In this document: positions 53,973 to 61,891 of the stretch, piece after piece | Layout of the letters: each line of letters starts with the position of its first letter | How positions within the stretch are numbered: position 1 is the first letter of the stretch | From: Wenyingzhuangia heitensis | GTDB lineage: Bacteria > Bacteroidota > Bacteroidia > Flavobacteriales > Flavobacteriaceae | DNA: 64,000 bases | Direction: 5' to 3' | Assembly (NCBI RefSeq): GCF_011762155.1 | Contig: NZ_JAASQL010000004.1 | Location: 124,001-188,000, forward strand | Translations under genes and position numbers: made by a program | Notes under the pieces: generated by a model | The model's input: only the letters and a program-made list of their open reading frames with translations | What the model was told of the DNA's origin: nothing | Database searches by the model: none

Positions 53973-54898
53973 TGGATACTTATTATAGCAATGGTAAATT
54001 ATTAATATCTGGAGAGTATTTAGTTTTAGATGGTGCGGTTTCTTTAGCTCTACCTACTAAGTTTGGACAATCTTTACAAGTTACCCAAACAAGTAATGTA
54101 AACATAAGCTGGAAAAGTTATAATGTAGAAAAGCAATGTTGGTTTACTGCTACTTTTGATTTAAAAAAGTTTAAAATCATGAATTGTTCATCTGTAGAAA
54201 CAGATGCAGAAAAAGTAGCAACTACTTTGCAAGCAATTTTAAGTACAGCTCAAGAATTGAATCCTAATTTTTTGCAAAATTCTAAAGGAGTAGCTGTAAG
54301 CACGTCTTTAACATTTCCTAACAAGTGGGGATTGGGAACATCATCAACCTTAATAAATAGTATTGCTACTTGGGCAAAAGTGAACCCTTTTGAGTTATTA
54401 GAAAAGTCTTTTGGAGGAAGTGGTTACGATATTGCTTGTGCAAGATATAATACACCTATTGCCTATCAAAGAAATGGAATTGATCCCATAATTACTCAGG
54501 TTGATTTTAATCCTAATTTTAAAGATCAGTTGTTTTTTGTATACTTAAATCAAAAACAAGACAGCAAAGAAGGGATTAAAATGTATAAATCTTTAGAAGT
54601 TGATAAATCTAGTTATATTGAACAACTAAATAAATTAACGGAAAGTTTAATAAAGGCTAAGGAGCTAATAGAGTTCGAAAAGATTATTACCAAACATGAA
54701 AACGTTCTTTCACAAATTTTAAAGATAAAACCTGTAAAAGAACGTTTGTTTTCTAATTATAAAGGAGCTATAAAAAGCTTAGGAGCTTGGGGTGGTGATT
54801 TTGTATTGGTTACAGGAAAAGAAGCTTACGTAAAAGAGTATTTTTCCCATAAAAATTACAATACCATTATAGCTTATAAGAATATGATTTTAGATTAA
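53972..54898 (+). CDS. GYDIA-type GHMP kinase (mevalonate pathway)
   Basis: 308 residues. Sugar/mevalonate kinase-like GHMP fold: GKLLISGEYLVLDGAVSLAL at the N-terminus, ATP-binding WGLGTSSTLINS, and SFGGSGYDIACAR with the GYDIA sequence, and GGDFVLVT near the C-terminus. Located directly after mvaA, so it most likely phosphorylates mevalonate or phosphomevalonate; which one is not clear from sequence. Ends overlapping a convergent gene by four bases. Confidence 0.9.
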   Translation: MDTYYSNGKLLISGEYLVLDGAVSLALPTKFGQSLQVTQTSNVNISWKSYNVEKQCWFTATFDLKKFKIMNCSSVETDAEKVATTLQAILSTAQELNPNFLQNSKGVAVSTSLTFPNKWGLGTSSTLINSIATWAKVNPFELLEKSFGGSGYDIACARYNTPIAYQRNGIDPIITQVDFNPNFKDQLFFVYLNQKQDSKEGIKMYKSLEVDKSSYIEQLNKLTESLIKAKELIEFEKIITKHENVLSQILKIKPVKERLFSNYKGAIKSLGAWGGDFVLVTGKEAYVKEYFSHKNYNTIIAYKNMILD

Positions 54899-55422
54899 TA
54901 TTTGTCTAAATCTATATCGTCTAAGTTTTCAAAATCACTAAACTCATCGTAGTCGTTGTCAAAATCATCATCGTCAAGATCAAAACTATCTTTAGATTTT
55001 TCTGCCACAAATTCTTTTTCGGGAGCTTGATCTGGAGTTTCTCCAATAGATAAAACTAAGTTAGGAATTGCAGAAAAAGTAGTTTTGGTAACCTCAATCA
55101 ACTCACAGTAAAATGTCCACATATTCATGTAGTCATATAAGTAAATTAGTTTTTCTTCTGGATCTTCAATGTTTTGCTCCAAAGTAGTTGTAGCCATGCA
55201 TAGCGCATCGGGTGCATCATCCATAGAGCATAAAGGAATTTCTTCTCCTTGGTTCCACTCATCATCAGCTCTAAAAAAAGAAGCCATTTCTTGTCCGTTA
55301 AAACCAAACACTTCAGCAATTAACTTGTGAAAGTCTTCTAACGTACTTTTAGAATCTACTAATAAAGTTCTAATTACATCTTCTTTGGTGTCTAAAACGA
55401 CTCTTATTTTGTATATCATCAA
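54895..55422 (-). CDS. pRiA4b ORF-3-like (IS1096 passenger TnpR-like) protein
   Basis: 175 residues. N-terminal pRiA4b ORF-3-like fold: KIRVVLDTKEDVIRTLLVD, STLEDFHKLIAEVFGFNG, ASFFRADDEWNQGEEIPL, LIYLYDYMNMWTFYCELIEV; the C-terminal 40 residues are an Asp-rich tail. Function unknown. Despite the usual name there is no insertion sequence, transposase or inverted repeat here. Confidence 0.85.
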   Translation of the reverse strand: MMIYKIRVVLDTKEDVIRTLLVDSKSTLEDFHKLIAEVFGFNGQEMASFFRADDEWNQGEEIPLCSMDDAPDALCMATTTLEQNIEDPEEKLIYLYDYMNMWTFYCELIEVTKTTFSAIPNLVLSIGETPDQAPEKEFVAEKSKDSFDLDDDDFDNDYDEFSDFENLDDIDLDKY

Positions 55423-55498
55423 ATAGGTACTTTAATACGGCAAAAATAGTTATAAAAGTCAATAAATACTTAATTTTACAGGAATTAAAAAACAAACA

Positions 55499-55912
55499 AT
55501 GGATTTAGAAAATGCGATTGCAAAATTAAATCAAATAAGTGAAAACACACTAATGGATACGCTTGGTATTGTGTACACAGAAGTGGGAGAAGATTACCTT
55601 GTAGGAACCATGCCGGTAAATGAAAGAGTGCATCAGCCTTTAGGGATTTTACACGGAGGTGCTACTGCTGCTTTGGCAGAGAGTGTAGGAAGTGCAGCTT
55701 CTTATTTGTTTGTAGATAACCAGAAATATATTGTAAAGGGGATTGAAATTTCTGCCAATCATATTAGAAGTAAAACAAAGGGAGTGGTAACAGCCAAAGC
55801 AACTTTAATTCACAGAGGAAATACTATGCATTTATGGCAAGTTGCTGTTACCGATGAAAGAGGGAAGTTAATTTCTATGTGTAAAATGACCAATATTTTA
55901 TTACCTAAGTAA
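55499..55912 (+). CDS. Hotdog-fold acyl-CoA thioesterase (PaaI/MenI type)
   Basis: 137 residues. Hotdog fold with VHQPLGILHGGATAALAESVGSAAS and ISANHIRSKTKGVVTAKATLIHRG. The family includes DHNA-CoA thioesterase (menaquinone step) and phenylacetyl-CoA thioesterase. The next gene is an isochorismate synthase, so a menaquinone role is a reasonable inference. Confidence 0.9.
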   Translation: MDLENAIAKLNQISENTLMDTLGIVYTEVGEDYLVGTMPVNERVHQPLGILHGGATAALAESVGSAASYLFVDNQKYIVKGIEISANHIRSKTKGVVTAKATLIHRGNTMHLWQVAVTDERGKLISMCKMTNILLPK

Positions 55913-55921
55913 GTTTTAAGT

Positions 55922-56965
55922 TTGAATATATTAGAAAAAATTAAAATTGCCGAGCAAGAAGGAACTCCTTTTGTTGCTTATAAAAGTCCAAATGTAAGTG
56001 ATCTTACTTTTATAGGGCAAAACACGGATGAATTGTATTTGTTTACTGATTTTTCTGATAGCGGTTATGTGTTTGCCCCGTTTGACAATAATGAAGATGC
56101 TTATATTTTAAAACCAGATATTGTTTGTGTTCAAAAAATAGAATCAACTCCCGTTTTTAAGGATAAAGTTGACTTAAATAGTAATGTTGATGAGAATACG
56201 CAAATAAGTCATCAACAAAAGGTAACAGCTGCTGTAAATACGATAAAAACAACAGGTTTATCTAAAATAGTGATTTCTAGAAAAGAAGACTTATTAATTG
56301 ATGATTTTGATACAATTAGAATTTTTAACAACTTATTAAATAGCTACATCAATGCCTATGTGTATTTGTGGTACCATCCAAAAGTAGGTATGTGGATGGG
56401 AGCAACTCCAGAAACTTTGTTAAATGTGGAAAAAGGTTTTTTTAAAACTATGTCTTTAGCGGGAACACAAGCATATAAAGGAGATTTACACCCTAAATGG
56501 GGAGCTAAAGAGTTAGAGGAACAGCAAATGGTATCTGATTTTATAAAACAAAATTTAAAAAATACGGTAAATGATTTGTGCTTTTCTGAAGTGAAAACAG
56601 TAAAAGCTGGAACATTATTACATTTAAAAACAAAAGTAACAGGTGCACTAAAAAAGGATAAGGATTTAGAGAAAATAATAAAATTATTACATCCTACACC
56701 AGCTGTTTGTGGCTTGCCTAAAGAAGATAGTAAGACTTATATATTAGAGAATGAAGGATATCATAGATCCTTTTATACAGGATACCTAGGAGTTCTTAAT
56801 ATGAACAAAAAAACATCTTTGTTTGTAAACTTAAGATGCTTTTCTATTAAAAATAATAAGGTTTGTTTGTATGTGGGAGGTGGAATAACTAAAGATAGTA
56901 ATCCTGAAAAAGAATGGTTAGAAACTGTTGCAAAAAGCAAGACAATTAAAAATGTGCTTATTTAG
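55922..56965 (+). CDS. menF: Isochorismate synthase (chorismate-binding enzyme)
   Basis: 347 residues from TTG 55922, the only start giving the family N-terminus; no ATG exists before residue ~150. Chorismate-binding domain: YLWYHPKVGMWMGATPETLL, GTQAYKGDLHPKWGAKELEEQQMV, HPTPAVCGLPKE, YTGYLGV and VGGGITKDSNPEKEW. Converts chorismate to isochorismate for menaquinone. Follows the thioesterase gene by nine bases. The weak TTG start may lower its output relative to the thioesterase. Confidence 0.92.
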   Translation: MNILEKIKIAEQEGTPFVAYKSPNVSDLTFIGQNTDELYLFTDFSDSGYVFAPFDNNEDAYILKPDIVCVQKIESTPVFKDKVDLNSNVDENTQISHQQKVTAAVNTIKTTGLSKIVISRKEDLLIDDFDTIRIFNNLLNSYINAYVYLWYHPKVGMWMGATPETLLNVEKGFFKTMSLAGTQAYKGDLHPKWGAKELEEQQMVSDFIKQNLKNTVNDLCFSEVKTVKAGTLLHLKTKVTGALKKDKDLEKIIKLLHPTPAVCGLPKEDSKTYILENEGYHRSFYTGYLGVLNMNKKTSLFVNLRCFSIKNNKVCLYVGGGITKDSNPEKEWLETVAKSKTIKNVLI

Positions 56966-57392
56966 TTTTTTTAATTCTTTCTAATAATTTTTTCTTAAAA
57001 TTAACTTCAGCATCTTTTAATTTTAAAATTTGCTTGTAACTTAATACGGTTGTTAGGTCTTGATTTAACTGTTGTTTTCTTTTATGAAAAGAATTTTCAA
57101 AGCTGTCTATTTTTAATACTAATTTTTTGGCTTCTACTTCAGAAACAGTTTTAAAGTCTATTTTTTTTTGTAATGTATTTCTTTCTTTGTTAAAAGAATA
57201 CATTTCATTTTTTCCTTTGTTATAAACTGGCCAAAACTTTTCTGCTTGTTCAGAAGTTAGAGATAATTGATCTGTTAAAAAGCTAATTCTAGCAGCAGCA
57301 ATTTTTTGAGCATATGTTTTTTGCTTTTCCTGACTGAAAGAGTTAGAACTAACAAAAAATAAAAATAATATAAGGGTAATGTTTTTAATCAT
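56958..57392 (-). CDS. Spy/CpxP-like periplasmic protein
   Basis: 144 residues. Signal peptide (LFLFFVSSNSFSQ), then an all-helical, Lys-rich sequence AARISFLTDQLSLTSEQAEKFWPVYNK with the LTxxQ-like motif of Spy/CpxP chaperones, repeated helices to KDAEVNFKKKLLERIKKTK. Third gene of the sigma factor operon, two bases after the putative anti-sigma gene; likely a periplasmic sensor or chaperone of the envelope stress response. Convergent overlap of eight bases with menF. Confidence 0.8.
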   Translation of the reverse strand: MIKNITLILFLFFVSSNSFSQEKQKTYAQKIAAARISFLTDQLSLTSEQAEKFWPVYNKGKNEMYSFNKERNTLQKKIDFKTVSEVEAKKLVLKIDSFENSFHKRKQQLNQDLTTVLSYKQILKLKDAEVNFKKKLLERIKKTK

Positions 57393-57394
57393 AA

Positions 57395-57874
57395 TTAAAA
57401 GTCTATAATTTCGTACTCGCTTAATTCTAAAGATAACTGATCTACCGTAGGGTTAAGGTCATTAAGGTTAGAATACAAAAAGGAAAGATCACTATCTTCT
57501 GTATTGCTTAAAATTTCATTAATGTCAATGCTTTCCTCTATGGCTAAATAATTAATAATATCTGTATTGTTTAGCTCGTCGTAATTGTTTGTATTGTCTG
57601 GTTTAAATACAAAAAAACCAAATGCTATAGCAGCGGCTGTTGCAATATAAGGTGTTAATAATCTTATTTTAGATTTTGGCTTTTTAACACTAAAGGATTC
57701 AAAATAGTTTTTGGGAATAGAATATCCTGTTTTTGTGGGTAATGATTCTTGAAGTTGTTGCAATACTATTTTCTCCGAAAGATTATCAAAATAATTTTCA
57801 GGAGTTTTAAAAGGATTTTTCTGACGAGTTATCTCTTTTAAAAATTGTTCGCTATGTTGGTTTTCTTTATTCAT
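57395..57874 (-). CDS. Probable anti-sigma factor (membrane protein)
   Basis: 159 residues. N-terminal cytoplasmic part with EFLKEITRQKNPFKTPENYFDNLSEKI and ENYF repeated as KNYFESFSVKK; one membrane helix at about 76-94 (LLTPYIATAAAIAFGFFVF); periplasmic acidic C-terminal half with many Asn/Asp/Glu. Follows the ECF sigma gene by 33 bases, so it probably holds that sigma factor inactive. Weak family evidence. Confidence 0.7.
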   Translation of the reverse strand: MNKENQHSEQFLKEITRQKNPFKTPENYFDNLSEKIVLQQLQESLPTKTGYSIPKNYFESFSVKKPKSKIRLLTPYIATAAAIAFGFFVFKPDNTNNYDELNNTDIINYLAIEESIDINEILSNTEDSDLSFLYSNLNDLNPTVDQLSLELSEYEIIDF

Positions 57875-57907
57875 GTTAAACCTTAGATGTTTTTTTATAG
57901 AAAAGGT

Positions 57908-58507
57908 TTAATAATTTTTAATATAACTTTCTATTTTTTTTACAGCATGATGGTATGATGCTTTTAAAGCCCCTACTGAAGTGTCTAATATTTCTGACAT
58001 TTCTTCATATTTTAGTTCATCAAAATACTTCATGTTAAAAACTAATTGTTGTTTGTGTGGAAGCTCTGCAATTGCTTTTTGTAAAATTATTTGGATGGTA
58101 TCTCCATCAAACAATTCATCATCTTGTAAACTAGATCTAAGTTCTTTTTGATATTCTTCTATTGGAACATTAGATTTTTTTGCATTCTTGTTTAAGAACG
58201 TAATTGCTTCGTTAGTTGCAATCCTATACATCCAAGAAAATAGTTTGCTTTCTTCTTTAAATCCTCCTATGTTTTTATACACTTTAATAAAAGTGTTTTG
58301 TAAAACGTCATCAGTATCATCGTGATTAATCACAATTTTACGAATGTGCCAATACAAACGTTCTTTATAAAGTCTAACCAATTCGTCAAAAGCTTTAGAA
58401 GCGGTTTTCGAATTTTTAAGATTTGCAATAAGTTGTTCTTCGTTTATCAAACTAAATTTAGCATTTATCTGTTTTACGTGTAAAAACGTAAACGCACGAA
58501 TATACAA
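57908..58507 (-). CDS. ECF-type RNA polymerase sigma factor
   Basis: 199 residues as the longest frame. Region 2 (FDELVRLYKERLYWHIRKIV, DDVLQNTFIKVYKNIGGFKEESKLFSWMYRIATNEAITFL) and region 4 (ELPHKQQLVFNMKYFDELKYEEMSEILDTSVGALKASYHHAVKKI) are complete. The first ~20 residues are atypical, so the real start may be a TTG near residue 20 (LINEEQLIANL). Promoter specificity unknown; with the next two genes it forms a sigma, anti-sigma, Spy-like operon for envelope stress. Confidence 0.92.
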   Translation of the reverse strand: MYIRAFTFLHVKQINAKFSLINEEQLIANLKNSKTASKAFDELVRLYKERLYWHIRKIVINHDDTDDVLQNTFIKVYKNIGGFKEESKLFSWMYRIATNEAITFLNKNAKKSNVPIEEYQKELRSSLQDDELFDGDTIQIILQKAIAELPHKQQLVFNMKYFDELKYEEMSEILDTSVGALKASYHHAVKKIESYIKNY

Positions 58508-58637
58508 AAGTTTTTGTGGAGTTAGGAGTGTTTAATAGGTAAGGATACACATTTTGTGTTGATTGTTTTCTTTTTATATGTTTTTTATTTCTTGATTAGG
58601 ATTCGTTAATTTTAATCTACTTTAACAAAAATAAAAA

Positions 58638-58684
58638 CCAAAAAAGGGAGTGCTATATTTTGTTTTAGCAATTCCCTTTTTTGG
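58638..58684 (-). terminator. Terminator after the conserved unknown protein gene
   Basis: Perfect arms CCAAAAAAGGGA and TCCCTTTTTTGG (58638-58649 and 58673-58684) with GCTA/TAGC inside the loop. The minus strand shows T6 after the stem, serving the gene at 58714-60147; the 58508-58637 gap holds only A/T-rich sequence. Confidence 0.8.
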
Positions 58685-58713
58685 TGCTTTTTAGCGTATA
58701 TATTAATTGTTTG

Positions 58714-60147
58714 TTATTTTTTATAACCAAACAATCCTTTAAATTTTATGGTTTCTGCAATTCCTTCTGGTAACATAGCTTCCCAACCTTTTTCGTTGGT
58801 TCTAATTTTTTTGAACACATCAGGAGCTTGAATTTTCATGTGCTCTATTCTATAGTTTGTAATGTCTATTATTTTATGCGAAGTTTTAAAATAAGCATAT
58901 AGTTCTTTAACTCTATGGTTTAATTTTAAATTATTACTATCAATAATAGTATTGTCAGCATCATCTAAAATAGGGTGTAAGTATATTTTTAAGTTATGAG
59001 AAAATAATTTTCCTACACCTTCTAAAATACTACCTTTTAAATTGTGATAATATTTAATATCAAAAATATTCATAATACTATCAGCCCCCATAGCAAAACC
59101 AATTTGTTCGTTGGTAAATTCTCCAAAATATTCTACCAATTTATAGTATTCCTGAAAATTAGTAATCATTACTATTTGTCCTAAAGAACAAAGTAAATCT
59201 GCTCGGTCTAAAAAGTCACGCTCATTAATTTCACCTTCATTTTTTAAGTTCGAAAGTGTAATTTCAAAAATAGTTCTTGTTCTGTTTTGATCAACTCTTT
59301 TGTCTGCAAAAAACAACTTTTGAGACTCTTCATACAAATCCATATTTACTTTAGTAACAGGTCTAAACCTACCACGTAAGGCCAATATATTTTTCTTGTA
59401 TAATTCTTGTGCAGGTAATAAATTCTTACCGCTGTCGTTAAACATAACAGCATTGGTCATTCCGTTTTTTACCAATTGCAAACTCATTAATCTATTGTCT
59501 ACATAGGTAAAACGTGGTCCCGAAAAATTAATCATGTCAATTTCAATCTCGTCAATTTCAATATTGTCGTACAAAGAACTAATTAAGTCTTTAGGATTGT
59601 CATTGTGATAAAAGGCACCATAAATTAAATTCACTCCCAATCTACCTAAGGTTTCTTGCTGTAAAGTAGCATCGGTTTGTTTAAAACGTAAGTGTAAAAC
59701 AATTTCATTATGTTGCTCGTGTGGCGATAACTGAAAATGAATACCTACCCATCCATGACCTTTAAATTGCTTGGCAAAATCTATAGTAGCAACTGTATTT
59801 GCGTAACTAAAATACATTTTGTCTGGGTGTTTATGACGATTTAATCGACTTTCAATCAGTTGTATTTCGTGACGTAACATTTTTTTTAAACGGCTTTCAG
59901 TCACATATCTTTTGTCATCTTCAATTCCGTAAATAGCATCAGAAAAGTCCTTGTCATAAGCACTCATGGCTTTTGCAATCGTTCCAGAAGATCCACCAGC
60001 TCTAAAAAAATGACGAACAGTTTCTTGTCCAGCTCCTATTTCCGAAAAAGTTCCGTAAATATTTTTGTTAAGATTTATTTTTAGTGCTTTTGTTTTACTA
60101 GTTAGGATGTTCTCTACCAGGATATCTCCTTTATGTGATACTGCCAT
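58714..60147 (-). CDS. Conserved protein of unknown function (cytoplasmic, ~477 residues)
   Basis: 477 residues from ATG 60147 (MAVSHKGDILVENILTSKTK); ATG 60183 is upstream of the promoters. Notable blocks: FSEIGAGQETVRHFFRAGGSSGTIAKAMSAYD, SYANTVATIDFAKQFKGHGWVGIHFQL, LLCSLGQIVMITNFQEYYKLVEYF, GADSIMNIFDIKYYHNLKG. No signal peptide, membrane segments or barrel, so cytoplasmic. I do not recognise a defined family; related proteins are, from memory, sometimes labelled TonB-dependent receptor or nicotinate-nucleotide adenylyltransferase, neither of which fits. Two back-to-back -7 elements precede it. Confidence 0.8.
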   Translation of the reverse strand: MAVSHKGDILVENILTSKTKALKINLNKNIYGTFSEIGAGQETVRHFFRAGGSSGTIAKAMSAYDKDFSDAIYGIEDDKRYVTESRLKKMLRHEIQLIESRLNRHKHPDKMYFSYANTVATIDFAKQFKGHGWVGIHFQLSPHEQHNEIVLHLRFKQTDATLQQETLGRLGVNLIYGAFYHNDNPKDLISSLYDNIEIDEIEIDMINFSGPRFTYVDNRLMSLQLVKNGMTNAVMFNDSGKNLLPAQELYKKNILALRGRFRPVTKVNMDLYEESQKLFFADKRVDQNRTRTIFEITLSNLKNEGEINERDFLDRADLLCSLGQIVMITNFQEYYKLVEYFGEFTNEQIGFAMGADSIMNIFDIKYYHNLKGSILEGVGKLFSHNLKIYLHPILDDADNTIIDSNNLKLNHRVKELYAYFKTSHKIIDITNYRIEHMKIQAPDVFKKIRTNEKGWEAMLPEGIAETIKFKGLFGYKK

Positions 60148-60171
60148 GTTAATTATTTCTGTGTTACAAAT

Positions 60172-60188
60172 CAAATATACCAAATTTA
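60172..60188 (-). promoter_or_regulatory. Two overlapping-tandem -7 elements (TATATTTG, TAAATTTG)
   Basis: On the minus strand TAAATTTG (60181-60188) and TATATTTG (60172-60179) lie one base apart and both fit TAnnTTTG. They are 25-40 bases upstream of the start at 60147 and may give alternative transcription starts. Confidence 0.5.
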
Positions 60189-60212
60189 CACTTCTAAGTA
60201 GCTGTGTTTTCG

Positions 60213-60220
60213 TATTTTTG
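60213..60220 (+). promoter_or_regulatory. -7 promoter element (TATTTTTG) of the metallo-hydrolase gene
   Basis: TATTTTTG, 17 bases before the ATG at 60238. Confidence 0.5.
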
Positions 60221-60237
60221 AAATAAGATTTTAAACC

Positions 60238-60999
60238 ATGAAAGTTACTTTTTTAGGAACAGGAACTTCGCAAGGAGTTCCCATGTTATTATCAGACGAA
60301 CCGGTTAATTTCTCTACAGATTTTAAAGACAAAAGAATGCGTTCTTCTGTATTAATAGAGTGGGAGGGGTTTTCTTGTTTGGTAGATTGTGGAGCGGATT
60401 TTAGAATGCAAATGCTAAATAACAAGGTAACAACTATTGATGCTATTTTGTTTACCCACGAACATTCTGATCACATAGCAGGATTAGATGATATTAGGCC
60501 TTATTGCTATAAAAAAGGACCGATGCCTGTTTTTGCTATGCAACGAGTTATGGAAAGTTTATACAAAAGATATGAATATATTTTTACTACTGAAAATAGG
60601 TATCCTGGAGCAGCAGCTGTAATTCCTACTGTTATTGATGAAAGCATTTTTGTGTTAGGAAATAAAGATATTATACCAATAAAAGTAAACCATGGAAATT
60701 TACCTATACTAGGATATAGAGTTGAAAATTTTGCTTACCTAACGGATGTAAAAACCTTAGATGCTTCAGAGGTTTTAAAACTTAAAAATCTAGAGGTTTT
60801 GGTGATCAATGCTTTAAGAATAGAGGAGCATCCTACGCATTTAAATTTGGATGAAGCTTTGGCTTTGGTAAATGTCTTAAGGCCAAAAAAAGTATATTTT
60901 ACACATATAAGCCACCGCTTAGGATTTCATAAAGAAGTTAGTGAACAATTGCCTGAGAATGTTTTTTTAGCTTATGATGGTTTAGAAATAAAATTGTAA
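60238..60999 (+). CDS. Metallo-beta-lactamase-fold hydrolase
   Basis: 253 residues. MBL fold with FLGTGTSQGVPML at the N-terminus, FTHEHSDHIAGLDDIRPY (HxHxDH metal set), Asp in YLTDVKTL, and HISHRLGFH near the C-terminus. Resembles the PhnP/YycJ-like small-molecule phosphodiesterases (cyclic phosphate or similar); substrate not clear. Confidence 0.9.
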   Translation: MKVTFLGTGTSQGVPMLLSDEPVNFSTDFKDKRMRSSVLIEWEGFSCLVDCGADFRMQMLNNKVTTIDAILFTHEHSDHIAGLDDIRPYCYKKGPMPVFAMQRVMESLYKRYEYIFTTENRYPGAAAVIPTVIDESIFVLGNKDIIPIKVNHGNLPILGYRVENFAYLTDVKTLDASEVLKLKNLEVLVINALRIEEHPTHLNLDEALALVNVLRPKKVYFTHISHRLGFHKEVSEQLPENVFLAYDGLEIKL

Positions 61000-61047
61000 A
61001 AGATATTTTTTATCTTTCCTTATAATAATCAACTAAAAATCTAAACG

Positions 61048-61212
61048 ATGACTAACAAAATTTTACTAATAGTATTATCTATTTTATTACCACCATTAGC
61101 AGTATATTTAAAAAGAGGAGCAGACAAACATTTAATTATTAATATTGTTTTGTGTTTTGTTTTCTTTTTACCAGCTATTGTACATTCTTTGTGGATTGTA
61201 ACTCAAGACTAA
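61048..61212 (+). CDS. YqaE/Pmp3-family small membrane protein
   Basis: 54 residues: MTNKILLIVLSILLPPLAVYL, RGADKHLIINIVLCFVFFLPAIVHSLWIV. Two membrane helices and the family signature LPPLAVYLKRG, with the second helix ending PAIVHSLWIV; Pmp3-like proteins modulate membrane potential or stress tolerance. Lies 48 bases after the metallo-hydrolase gene and just before a terminator; TATCTTTCC at 61011-61019 is a possible promoter. Confidence 0.85.
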   Translation: MTNKILLIVLSILLPPLAVYLKRGADKHLIINIVLCFVFFLPAIVHSLWIVTQD

Positions 61213-61245
61213 AAAAAAGGAGTGCATCAATGCACTCCTTTTTTT
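61212..61245. terminator. Bidirectional terminator after the Pmp3-like gene
   Basis: GGAGTGCA / TGCACTCC (61219-61226 and 61231-61238) flanked by A and T tracts; the convergent esterase gene ends at 61247. Confidence 0.85.
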
Positions 61246-61246
61246 A

Positions 61247-61891
61247 TTATAACTTTTCTGTAATCCAATTTTTAAAATCGTAAAAATTGGTAGGATGTAT
61301 TCCGTGTCCTACAGGATATTCTTTGTATGTATATTTTACACCTAAAGAATTTAGTAATTCTGGAGCTTTTTTCGCCCAATCAAGAGGGATTACTTGGTCT
61401 GCTGTTCCATGAGATATAAAATAATCGACTTTGTTTATTTGGGCTTTTTCTAGTAGAAAATCGTGATTAAAGTAACCACTTAAAGCAACTACATATTGAA
61501 CTTTTTCCGGAAAAGTAAAAGAAAACGCATAGCTTAAAATGGCTCCTTGACTAAAGCCAGTCATAAATACTTTAGATGTATCTACATTGTATTTTTTAAT
61601 TACTTCATCAATAAAAATATTTAGTTTTTGAACGGACTCTTTTCCTTCATCAGGATCCGAAAACTTATTTTCATCAGCATCAAAAGTAATGCTGTACCAA
61701 GCATAGCCACCAAAAGGTAAAGCTGTAGGTGCTTGTACGCTAACAATTAAGGCTTGTTTAGGTAATTCGTTAGCAAACGAAAATAAATCGTCCATGTTAC
61801 TACCATAACCGTGAATTAGTAAAATTAAGGGAGCTTTTTCTGTGTTAGTTAAAGGTTCTCTAACTATATATTCTAAAGATAAATCTGTCAT
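61247..61891 (-). CDS. Alpha/beta-hydrolase esterase (carboxylesterase/phospholipase type)
   Basis: 214 residues, no signal peptide. Small esterase of the COG0400 type: HGYGSNMDDL oxyanion region, nucleophile Ser114 in GFSQGA, Asp165 in GTADQVIPL, His196 in PVGHGIHP. Likely a broad carboxylesterase. Its stop/start junction with the next gene (61891) shares a base, so the two are translated from one message. Confidence 0.9.
   Translation of the reverse strand: MTDLSLEYIVREPLTNTEKAPLILLIHGYGSNMDDLFSFANELPKQALIVSVQAPTALPFGGYAWYSITFDADENKFSDPDEGKESVQKLNIFIDEVIKKYNVDTSKVFMTGFSQGAILSYAFSFTFPEKVQYVVALSGYFNHDFLLEKAQINKVDYFISHGTADQVIPLDWAKKAPELLNSLGVKYTYKEYPVGHGIHPTNFYDFKNWITEKL

Noticed and set aside
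54895-55422. Gene usually named after an IS1096 passenger protein, as possible evidence for a mobile element
   Set aside because: There is no transposase, inverted repeat or target duplication nearby and the gene order is regular; the name is historical.
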